Of a stretch of DNA of 64,000 nt, positions 56,950 to 64,000 are shown in pieces. A program made the translations under genes and the position numbers. How positions within the stretch are numbered: the first letter of the stretch is position 1; every line of letters begins with the position of its first letter. Below the pieces are notes generated by a model. The model searched no databases. It was not told where the DNA came from and saw nothing but the letters and a program-made list of their open reading frames with translations. This DNA is from Hyphomicrobium sp. NDB2Meth4 (GTDB taxonomy: Bacteria; Pseudomonadota; Alphaproteobacteria; Rhizobiales; Hyphomicrobiaceae). The DNA lies in assembly GCF_900117445.1 (NCBI RefSeq), contig NZ_FPEJ01000001.1, positions 796,501-860,500 of the forward strand, written 5' to 3'.

Positions 56950-57963
56950 CTATTGGGAAAAGCCTATAGCCGGCGTCGACGTGCTGCCGGTCTCGACAGG
57001 TCCGCCGAGGCCAAATGCAGGCTGATACGCATTCTGCGCGCTTTCGCTGGCGGGGAGCGACTGCGGCGCGACATTCGCGAATTGACGCGTCTTCGGTCCA
57101 GGTGCGGCAATGCGCTCTTCTGCGATCTGCTGCTCGTACGGCTTGGGTGTGAAGGGCGTGTAGTTCGGGCGTTGGAAGTGCGGGCAGCGCCCGTCCGGCC
57201 GGATCGCCGATGCGTCAGCCGGCATCTTCACGTTGACGATGTAGCGCCGCTCGCACACGGCAACCGTCGGCGGGATGCGGTACTTCTCGAAGAAGTCATA
57301 ACCCTGCTTCATCGTCTTCCAGAACGGCATGTTCGGGTTGCCCTCGAAACGCGCCATGTTCACTTGCGTCATCCGGAACGGGAACGCGTGCACTTCGAAT
57401 GCGTCCTGTCCGCCGCGCAGCGACTCGCGCGCCAGCAGGTAGATCTCTTCCATCAATGCATCGGTCATCGCGTAGCAGCCCACCGACTTGCACTTGCCGT
57501 GCACCATCAGCGCATCGCCCGTGCGCTGCAGGGCGCGGTCGTAAGCGTTCGGATAGCCGAGATTGAACGCGAGGTAATACTGCGAGTTCGGGTTCATCTG
57601 CGCCGCGGAGACGCGATAGAAGCCCTCCGGCGCCTGGTGGTCGCCATACGCTGTCTTGGGGCCCAGGTTTCCCGACCAATTGCAGATCGGATAGGTCTTG
57701 AAGTGATAGAAGCGCCCGTCATCGCGCTGCTTCCACACCTCGAGCTCGGACTCTTCCTTGAAGATGCGCACGAAGATCGGCGCGCCCGTATCCATGCCCT
57801 TCCGGCCCAGCATGGACATCGTCTCGCGGCTGAGCGGCTGTTCGGCGGCAGTAAGCGTCGGCGCGCCCGAGCCGCAAGCGGCCAGCGCGACAGCGGTGGC
57901 GACAAGCGCCAGCGCGGCTAGAATTCGGGCTCTAATCTCAGAGCCAAGGATGATCATACGCAT
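56950..57963 (-). CDS. L,D-transpeptidase (YkuD) lipoprotein, copy 3
   Basis: A 337-aa paralog exported as a lipoprotein: the lipobox is VALAAC. The catalytic motif is HGKCKSVGCYAMT. The paralog blocks IFVRIFKEESELEVW, KTYPICNWSGNLGPK and AFPFRMTQVNM are shared. The C-terminal part is Pro/Ala-rich. Start ATG 57963 or 57957; upstream in-frame codons are not needed. It is the first gene of the tandem trio. Confidence 0.9.
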   Translation of the reverse strand: MRMIILGSEIRARILAALALVATAVALAACGSGAPTLTAAEQPLSRETMSMLGRKGMDTGAPIFVRIFKEESELEVWKQRDDGRFYHFKTYPICNWSGNLGPKTAYGDHQAPEGFYRVSAAQMNPNSQYYLAFNLGYPNAYDRALQRTGDALMVHGKCKSVGCYAMTDALMEEIYLLARESLRGGQDAFEVHAFPFRMTQVNMARFEGNPNMPFWKTMKQGYDFFEKYRIPPTVAVCERRYIVNVKMPADASAIRPDGRCPHFQRPNYTPFTPKPYEQQIAEERIAAPGPKTRQFANVAPQSLPASESAQNAYQPAFGLGGPVETGSTSTPAIGFSQ

Positions 57964-58151
57964 ACGCAGTGCCCCTGGCGCACGGTGATCACCATCGATC
58001 CCCAAACCTTAACAAATCGTTAGCGTTACGGAATCCCTAACGCGCTTGTTGTACGTAGCGCTAGTGTAGGGACGCCTCACAGGTAGACGCCAGATTGGAC
58101 GGGAATTTGACACTTCCCGTCGCCGAACCTGAGGAGATGACCGCTAACCCA

Positions 58152-59159
58152 TTAAATGGATTGGCCAATTTCCATGAAGCGCGCGTGCCGCTGACGGCGG
58201 ATCTCGACCGGCGTCTTGCCTTCGAACTCCGATAGGGCGCGCGCGATCGCATCCCCTGTCGCCTTCATAATTGATTCTCGATCACGATGGGCGCCGCCCA
58301 CGGGCTCGGTGATGATGACGTCGATCACCCCGAGCTGGTCGAGATCCTGGGCGGTGATCTTCATGTTCGTGGCGGCATCGATGGCCTTGGCCGAGTCCCG
58401 CCACAGGATCGACGCAGCAGCTTCCGGAGAGGCCACCGTATAGATCGCGTGCTCCAGCATCAGGATCCGGTTGGCCGTGGCAATGGCAATAGCGCCGCCC
58501 GAGCCCCCCTCGCCGATAACCACGGAGATCAGCGGCACCCCGATAGAAAGGCAGCAGTCGGTTGACCGGGCGATGGCCTCGGCCTGGCCGCGCTCCTCGG
58601 CCCCCACGCCCGGATAAGCGCCAGCGGTGTCGATGAGAGTAATAACGGGCAGGTTAAAGCGCTCGGCCATCTGCATCAGTCGTACGGCCTTGCGATAGCC
58701 CTCGGGCTTGGCCATGCCGAAGTTGTGGCGGATGCGGCTTTCGGTGTCTGAGCCTTTTTCGTGCCCCATCACGATCACCGAGCGCCCGCGGAATCGGCCG
58801 AGGCCGCCCACGATGGCCTCGTCCTCGGCGAAATAGCGATCACCGGCGAGCGGCGTAAAATCTTCGATCAGCGACTTCACGAAGTCGAGCGCGTGCGGCC
58901 GGTCAGGATGACGTGCAACTTGGGTCTTCTGCCATGGCGTAAGCTTGGAATAGGTGTCGATGAGTGCCGCGCGGGCCTTCTGCTCCAGCTTCTTGATCTC
59001 ATCCGCAATGGAAACGGGCTGGTCTTCGCCCTCGAGCGCGCGCAATTCTGCGACCTTGCTTTCCAGCTCGGCGATTGGCTTCTCGAAGTCGAGGTAGGTG
59101 CGGATGGGGGAGCGATCCAAGCGGTCCTCTCGGCGGTAAACTCTGGGGTTGGCGGACAT
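58152..59159 (-). CDS. accA: Acetyl-CoA carboxylase carboxyltransferase alpha subunit
   Basis: A 335-aa AccA, which with AccD transfers the carboxyl group from biotin to acetyl-CoA, the first step of fatty acid synthesis. Conserved blocks: YLDFEKPIAELESKV at the N-terminus, GHEKGSDTESRIRHNFGMAKPEGYRKA, IDTAGAYPGVGAEERGQAEAIA and IGEGGSGGAIAIA. It lies downstream of xerD on the same strand. Confidence 0.97.
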   Translation of the reverse strand: MSANPRVYRREDRLDRSPIRTYLDFEKPIAELESKVAELRALEGEDQPVSIADEIKKLEQKARAALIDTYSKLTPWQKTQVARHPDRPHALDFVKSLIEDFTPLAGDRYFAEDEAIVGGLGRFRGRSVIVMGHEKGSDTESRIRHNFGMAKPEGYRKAVRLMQMAERFNLPVITLIDTAGAYPGVGAEERGQAEAIARSTDCCLSIGVPLISVVIGEGGSGGAIAIATANRILMLEHAIYTVASPEAAASILWRDSAKAIDAATNMKITAQDLDQLGVIDVIITEPVGGAHRDRESIMKATGDAIARALSEFEGKTPVEIRRQRHARFMEIGQSI

Positions 59160-59227
59160 TCGCGCCAGCTTTTCTTTCCTGTCAAGGCACGGCCGCCGCG
59201 GGTCTTAACGTCCCCTGTCTCGGCGGC

Positions 59228-60154
59228 TCACGGCTTCTTGGCCAGCGGATGGTGCTGATGCACCAGCTTTTTCAGCCTCTCCTCAAGCACATGCGTGTAA
59301 ATTTCGGTGGTCGAAATGTCGGCATGGCCAAGCAGCTGCTGCACCGATCTGAGGTCAGCGCCCCGGTCCAGCAGGTGGCTCGCGAACGCATGCCGCAGCA
59401 CGTGCGGGCTTACCCGCTCTCCATCGAGGCCAGCCTCCTCGGCCAGCGCCTTGAGGTCCTGCGCCAGCCGCTGCCGCGTCAAATGTCCCTCGGCGCTCTT
59501 CGACGGGAACAGCCACTTGCTGGAAACCCGCCCCTCGCCCGAGATCGCGGCGAGGTAGCGCTCCAGGGCCGCCCGCGCCGACGCGTTGAGCGGCACCAGC
59601 CGCTCGCGCCCGCCCTTCCCCTTGATGGTGAGCACGCGCGCATCGCCGGCCAGCACCGCGCGGGGCAGCGACACCAGCTCGCTGACGCGCATGCCCGTCG
59701 CGTACAACATCTCGATCAGGCAATTGAGGCGCAGCGCGCGCACCTGATCGATCCCAGAGGCGCTTTCTGTTCGCTGCGCAGCCGTGGTGATCAGCTTGTC
59801 GACTTCGGCGACGCTGAGCGTCTTGGGAAGCGCCCGCTTCTTGCGCGGCCCCGAATGCCCATGCGTCGGATCGTTCTCGACATGTCCTTCAGCCAGCAGG
59901 AACTTGTAGAGCTGGCGCACGGCCGATAACGCGCGCGCACGGGACGCCGGGCTAAGTCCGGACTCCGATAGTCCAGCAAGCCAGCCGGACAAGTCCGCAT
60001 TTGTTGCAGTCGTCAGCGCCATGCCTCGCGTGTCGAGGTGAGCGGCAAACTGGTCAAGGTCACGCCGGTACGCCTCCAGCGTATTCGCCGCTGCCCCGCG
60101 CTCGACGGCCTTCATTTCCAGGAACGCATAGATGTGCCGCTGTTCTGCGCTCAT
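59228..60154 (-). CDS. xerD: XerD-type tyrosine recombinase
   Basis: A 308-aa tyrosine recombinase that resolves chromosome dimers at dif with XerC. All catalytic residues are present: R156, K180, H251, R254, H277 and nucleophile Y286. The N-terminal SAM-like core-binding domain is complete. The context (accA, aroK-aroB) is the usual chromosomal one in Rhizobiales, so it is not a mobile-element integrase. Start ATG 60154; the 43-codon upstream frame is ignored. Confidence 0.94.
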   Translation of the reverse strand: MSAEQRHIYAFLEMKAVERGAAANTLEAYRRDLDQFAAHLDTRGMALTTATNADLSGWLAGLSESGLSPASRARALSAVRQLYKFLLAEGHVENDPTHGHSGPRKKRALPKTLSVAEVDKLITTAAQRTESASGIDQVRALRLNCLIEMLYATGMRVSELVSLPRAVLAGDARVLTIKGKGGRERLVPLNASARAALERYLAAISGEGRVSSKWLFPSKSAEGHLTRQRLAQDLKALAEEAGLDGERVSPHVLRHAFASHLLDRGADLRSVQQLLGHADISTTEIYTHVLEERLKKLVHQHHPLAKKP

Positions 60155-60374
60155 TTTCCCACCGACGCGCGATCCGCCATCCGCCCGCAATTTTCTCCAC
60201 GTCGCACCGCCACTCAAGCTATCGAAACGCGCCACCATCACGATGACGGATAGATCGAGCTTCACGCCGCCGTCAGGCGGCAAGGCGCCAAGGGCGCCGG
60301 GCGCGAACGCCGGCTCTCAGCCTGTGCAACACCAAACGCACACAAAGCTTCTCTCAGCTTGAGTCGCTCAACAC

Positions 60375-62135
60375 TCAGTTACTAATAGCCCTAGGCCAAC
60401 TCGCGAACAGCGCCTCGAATCCGAGGCTCTGCGCATCGGCGTCGAGCCCGGCCCGGCGCAGCGCGCGGATTGAATCGCCGAGCGCGATCATGTGCGCGCC
60501 TTCCGAGCCATTTGGTCCCAGCGTTTTCATTGCCAGCAAGACAGTGCGCCCGAATTGCTGCTTCTTTGCCGCGTCTTGCAATTCGGTCAGCACACCGGTT
60601 TCCGGCAGGTAGCCGCCCGCCGGTTGCGGTGTTTTACTCGCAGCCTCCCACAACGGGAACGGCACGTTGAACTCCAAAGCATCGAGCACGGTCGCCAGGC
60701 GATGTAGCAGCGTCGCGTCCATCCGTCCGCGCACGGCGAGATCCTCGACATATTGAAGATCGGCTTCTCCGCTGCCTTTTGAACCCTCAGCAATGTCGAT
60801 CAACGCCAGCCAGTGATTGAGGCTGCCCGCACCGCCATTCGCCGAGGCTCCAAACGCAGCCCACTGCCGAGCCTTGCCGAAGTTCTCAGATGCGAGCGCC
60901 GCTTCGATTCCTGTTTCCGCGTACCAGCTCAGCTCGGGCGCGGGGATGATGCTGTCTGACGCCGGTGCCACCATCCGTAGCGCCATGAGATAGAAGCCCG
61001 CACGATGCGCTTCATCGACGAACGACCGGATTAGTCGCACTTTCTTCTGCGGCGTCATCTCGTGCTCTGCGGCAACGAATAGCGCCGCACGCCGTTGAGG
61101 GCTGTCGGCGCCTTGTGCATCGGACACGACGGCCTCGCCGCCGCCTTGCGCACGATAGATGTCTGCAAGCTGTTGCGGTGTGATCGCATTGACGATGACC
61201 GCCGCCTCCGCCGCAGCCAGACGCTCAGCCGGCGCAGCGTTCCCGTCGAGTGCGAGCGCCGCCAGCAGTGCTGGTGTCGCCCTCGTGCGAAGTTCCTTGG
61301 CATCGACGCTACCGCCCGCCGCCTGCACCAGCCGATAGTCGATAAGCCCTGTGCGCCCTTCGCCTTTCGTGTGCGGCTTGACCCCCATCGACAGAGCATC
61401 GAGAGCGGCCAACCCAATGCCCTCTTTCACGCCCTCCTCGCGGGCCATCTCGGCGGCAAGCCCGGCTCCTGCAGCATCGCCCGCCGCGGCCGCGCAGTAA
61501 CCCGAGATCAGCGCCGCATCGGCTCGGATTGGCTTTGGCAGCAGGCTGGGAGTAGCGCCACCCGCCTTCATCGCCTCGCACCCGCGATCCTTGTCGCCGA
61601 GCGCGATGGAATTACGCGCCGATAGGATCGCCACGAGGGGATCGTTGGCTGACTGGCTTGCGAGCAAGCGCGCTGCATCCTCAAGCAGTCCGGCGCGATA
61701 GAGGATCTCCAGCCGCAGCGCCAGGAACTGCTGATCGCTAACCCCGCCTTCCGGCGGCGGTAAGTTCGACGTGATCAGCCGCAGCCACAGCTTGTGCAGC
61801 GCGGGCGATCGCGGCGGCATGTCGATTTCCGAGATGAGCTGTTCCAGCCTCTTGACGTCGAGGCCCTGCCACAGCTCGTACGGCAGCCCCGAGCCGTCCT
61901 GCGCCATGACGGGCGTGAGGTCCCCGCGCTCCACCGCCGAGGCGCCGCTGTCACCCAGCGGTCGGATGATGTCGTCTCCCCCGCCCGGCGCCTCACGCGG
62001 GCGCTCTCGCGCCGGCGGGCTGCTCGTTCCGAACGGGTCCCAGTCTTGGGCTTGGGCGGCGGTTCCACTCGGCCCAACGGCCAGGAGCGCGACTGCGATA
62101 GCGAAAGCTACGGCGAATGGGCGGCGCTTTCGCAT
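60375..62135 (-). CDS. Exported helical repeat protein of unknown function
   Basis: Not assigned to a known family. A 586-aa protein with a signal peptide (MRKRRPFAVAFAIAVALLAVGPSGTAAQA), then a Pro/Gly-rich stretch, then ~480 residues of Ala/Leu-rich helices with a TPR/SEL1-like appearance. It has no catalytic motif and no membrane segment beyond the signal. Probably periplasmic. Start ATG 62135 lies 13 bp after the stop of a 48-aa membrane protein gene, so the two are probably cotranscribed. The earlier in-frame codons up to 62534 overlap aroK's leader and are not coding. Confidence 0.8.
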   Translation of the reverse strand: MRKRRPFAVAFAIAVALLAVGPSGTAAQAQDWDPFGTSSPPARERPREAPGGGDDIIRPLGDSGASAVERGDLTPVMAQDGSGLPYELWQGLDVKRLEQLISEIDMPPRSPALHKLWLRLITSNLPPPEGGVSDQQFLALRLEILYRAGLLEDAARLLASQSANDPLVAILSARNSIALGDKDRGCEAMKAGGATPSLLPKPIRADAALISGYCAAAAGDAAGAGLAAEMAREEGVKEGIGLAALDALSMGVKPHTKGEGRTGLIDYRLVQAAGGSVDAKELRTRATPALLAALALDGNAAPAERLAAAEAAVIVNAITPQQLADIYRAQGGGEAVVSDAQGADSPQRRAALFVAAEHEMTPQKKVRLIRSFVDEAHRAGFYLMALRMVAPASDSIIPAPELSWYAETGIEAALASENFGKARQWAAFGASANGGAGSLNHWLALIDIAEGSKGSGEADLQYVEDLAVRGRMDATLLHRLATVLDALEFNVPFPLWEAASKTPQPAGGYLPETGVLTELQDAAKKQQFGRTVLLAMKTLGPNGSEGAHMIALGDSIRALRRAGLDADAQSLGFEALFASWPRAISN

Positions 62136-62148
62136 GGCAACAACCGGG

Positions 62149-62295
62149 TTACTCGGTACGCACTTTGACCCCGGGGACGGGCTTCGTGACGGTGCGCGTA
62201 TGCGGTTCGAATTCGGTTGCCAGGATGTACAGTCCACCAGCGATGATCGCGCAGGTGGTGCCGACAATGAACAGAAACCGGAACAAGCTGGGCAT
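62149..62295 (-). CDS. 48-aa conserved single-span membrane protein
   Basis: A short gene: MPSLFRFLFIVGTTCAIIAG..., ending ...VPGVKVRTE. One transmembrane helix (residues ~5-26) is followed by a periplasmic tail with an EFEP and a PVPGVKV segment. Similar ~50-aa proteins lie at this position next to aroK in many Rhizobiales. AAGCAAATG gives no strong ribosome binding site. It is upstream of the large exported helical protein gene and divergent from aroK. Confidence 0.75.
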   Translation of the reverse strand: MPSLFRFLFIVGTTCAIIAGGLYILATEFEPHTRTVTKPVPGVKVRTE

Positions 62296-62494
62296 TTGCT
62301 TTCCCGTCCCCCAGGACTTTGGTCACTCGGCAAGTTGGCGCCATTATGACTTGCACTCGTTTGCAATCCAAAGTAGGCGGCCAGAGCACCATGGGCAATT
62401 GTGGTCCGCGGTTTCTCGAAATTGGCCTGTGGGCGGTTGGACTTGACTTCCTTTGCCCCATCCGCTGATTCGGGCCATCTGAAAGAGACCGATA

Positions 62495-63073
62495 ATGTCA
62501 GAAGCACAATCCTCGCAGGCCATCCGCTCCGCACTCGGGCAGCGGTCGGTCGTGCTCGTCGGTCTCATGGGCTGCGGCAAGTCAGCTATCGGGCGCCGCC
62601 TTGCCGCGCGCCTGTCGTTGCCCTTCGTCGATGCCGACGAGGAGATCGAGAAGGCTGCCGGCAAGACCATCGAGGACATTTTCTCGGAGCACGGTGAGCC
62701 TTACTTCCGCGAGGGCGAGCGTAAAGTTCTCGCACGCCTGCTCCGCTCAGGCCCCCAGGTGCTGGCGACCGGTGGTGGAGCTTTCATGAACGACGAAACC
62801 CGCGCCGGCGTCGCCGAGAACGGCGTATCGGTGTGGCTCAAGGCCGACCTGCCGCTGCTGGTGCGCCGTGTAGGCCGCCGCGGCAATCGTCCATTGCTCA
62901 AGGCGGGCGACCCCGAAGTCGTGCTGCAAGAGTTGATGGCCAAGCGCTATCCGGTCTACGCCGAGGCCAACATCACCGTTGAAAGCCGCGACGTTCCACA
63001 TGAGGTCATCGTCGGGGAAATTGTCGACCGGCTGGGCGAGACCCTGGTCGATTCTTCTGAGGTCGCTCGATGA
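62495..63073 (+). CDS. aroK: Shikimate kinase
   Basis: A 192-aa shikimate kinase (shikimate to shikimate 3-phosphate). The Walker A motif is [14 protein letters not shown]. Shikimate-binding residues appear in [16 protein letters not shown] and in FREGERKVL and ATGGGAFM. The stop overlaps aroB by 4 bp (ATGA). Confidence 0.96.
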   Translation: MSEAQSSQAIRSALGQRSVVLVGLMGCGKSAIGRRLAARLSLPFVDADEEIEKAAGKTIEDIFSEHGEPYFREGERKVLARLLRSGPQVLATGGGAFMNDETRAGVAENGVSVWLKADLPLLVRRVGRRGNRPLLKAGDPEVVLQELMAKRYPVYAEANITVESRDVPHEVIVGEIVDRLGETLVDSSEVAR

Positions 63074-64000
63074 ACGCGCCCGCCGCAACACTTGATGTCC
63101 GCACCGTTCGCGTCCCGCTCGGCGACCGAGCCTACGACGTTCTGATCGGCCCTGGCCTTCTCGGCCGCGCCGCTGCGCTGATCGGCGAGCGCCTGGGTGC
63201 CGCCCGATGCGCCATCGTCACCGACGAGAACGTCGCGAGCTTCCACCTCGCAACTCTCGAAACAGCGCTGAAAGCCGATGGCCGCCACGTCGGCTCGATC
63301 ATCTTGCCGCCGGGCGAGAAGACCAAGAGCTTTCGCATTCTCGAGCCGCTCAGCGAGCGCCTGCTGGAGCTTGGCCTGGAGCGCGGCGATCTCGTCGTTG
63401 CGCTGGGCGGCGGCGTCATCGGCGACCTCGCCGGCTTCGCGGCCTCCATCCTGCGCCGCGGTGTCCGCTTCGTGCAGATCCCCACCTCGCTGCTCGCTCA
63501 GGTCGACAGCTCCGTCGGCGGCAAGACGGGCATCGACACGCCGCAGGGCAAGAACCTCATCGGCGCATTTCATCAGCCTGGCCTCGTGCTCGCCGATACC
63601 GACACGTTGAAGACTTTGCCCGAGCGCGAGCTGCGCGCCGGCTATGCCGAGGTCGCCAAGTACGGCCTTCTGGGCGACGCGCCGTTCTTCGCCTGGCTTG
63701 ACCAGAACCACCGCGATGTGCTCGCTCTGCAGCACGAGCCGCTCACTAGGGCGGTCGAAACCAGCGTGCGGGCCAAGGCCGGCGTCGTCAGCCGCGATGA
63801 GACCGAGCAGGGCGAGCGCGCGTTGCTCAACCTGGGGCATACATTCGGCCACGCCTACGAAGCCTTCTGCGGCTACTCAGACCGCCTTCTGCACGGCGAG
63901 GCGATCGCCATCGGCATGTGCCAGGCGTTCCGCTTCTCCAAGGCGCTGGGCGTTTGCTCGGAGGCGGACGCACCGAAGCGCGTCGCCGCCCACTTTGCCG
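63070..64000 (+). CDS. aroB: 3-dehydroquinate synthase (3' end outside window)
   Basis: The first ~310 codons of AroB, which converts DAHP to 3-dehydroquinate. ATG 63070 overlaps the aroK stop. NAD-binding [10 protein letters not shown] and [23 protein letters not shown], and zinc-site blocks [25 protein letters not shown] and [12 protein letters not shown] are present. The frame is open to the end of the window, so the gene continues beyond 64000. Confidence 0.96.
   Translation, partial: MNAPAATLDVRTVRVPLGDRAYDVLIGPGLLGRAAALIGERLGAARCAIVTDENVASFHLATLETALKADGRHVGSIILPPGEKTKSFRILEPLSERLLELGLERGDLVVALGGGVIGDLAGFAASILRRGVRFVQIPTSLLAQVDSSVGGKTGIDTPQGKNLIGAFHQPGLVLADTDTLKTLPERELRAGYAEVAKYGLLGDAPFFAWLDQNHRDVLALQHEPLTRAVETSVRAKAGVVSRDETEQGERALLNLGHTFGHAYEAFCGYSDRLLHGEAIAIGMCQAFRFSKALGVCSEADAPKRVAAHFA

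Noticed and set aside
59228-60154. XerD as integrase of the repeat-bounded segment
   Set aside because: It lies 8 kb outside the segment in a conserved housekeeping setting with accA and aroK, and looks like the normal dif recombinase.

Overview
The window looks like chromosomal DNA of a free-living, nitrogen-fixing alphaproteobacterium, most likely in the Hyphomicrobiales (Rhizobiales). The evidence is a nif/fix cluster with sigma54/NifA promoters, an Irr-type Fur regulator with a heme-regulatory motif, an hrcA-grpE-dnaK-dnaJ heat-shock block, an IalB-family gene, several exported L,D-transpeptidases, and high GC with many long antisense open frames. The species is not determined; Hyphomicrobiaceae is a guess.

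Region 1 (1-12840, all + strand) is the distal part of a nif cluster. It runs nifN (5' end outside the window), nifX, a NifX-associated gene, a DUF683 gene, fdxB, nifQ and irr. A sigma54/NifA unit follows with a Bfd-like ferredoxin and bacterioferritin. A second such unit carries iscA, a truncated nifU, nifS, nifV, cysE and nifW. A third carries fixABCX, the electron-bifurcating route to the nitrogenase reductant. Together these genes cover FeMo-cofactor assembly, Fe-S and homocitrate supply, molybdenum delivery, iron storage and sensing, and low-potential electron supply.

Region 2 (12900-21650, mostly - strand) is housekeeping: hrcA, grpE, dnaK, dnaJ, an FMN reductase, pyrF, a DUF1330 gene, trmD and rplS. 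The L19 protein has an unusual C-terminal helix-hairpin-helix extension. Region 3 (21780-26295, +) is a compact operon of rph, a DUF1772 gene, a VOC gene, rdgB, hemW, a YqaA-type gene and dsbB. It is followed by about 1 kb without a recognisable gene, with 13 copies of TTGCGT in 267 bp on one strand. A 70-aa gene and a strong terminator follow.

Region 4 (27760-44110) holds an HNH endonuclease, an AlkA-like glycosylase, gluQ, a PBP activator, rsmI-yraN-gshB, a D,D-carboxypeptidase, tpm, argJ, a MerR-type regulator fused to an ABC-like ATPase domain, a PpiC-type isomerase and secA.

Region 5 (44105-51216) is a roughly 7 kb segment bounded by two direct copies (64/66 identical) of the secA stop codon plus terminator. 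It carries a small membrane protein gene, a giant autotransporter gene with a frameshift after its signal-peptide part, and a frameshifted ialB-like gene. It looks like an inserted or duplicated accessory segment.

Region 6 (51400-64000) returns to chromosomal genes: a glycosyltransferase, a VOC dioxygenase, a saccharopine-dehydrogenase-like gene, a UPF0114 gene, three tandem L,D-transpeptidases, accA, xerD, a periplasmic helical protein with a 48-aa membrane partner, aroK and aroB (3' end outside the window). No rRNA, complete tRNA, CRISPR array, transposase or phage gene was seen.
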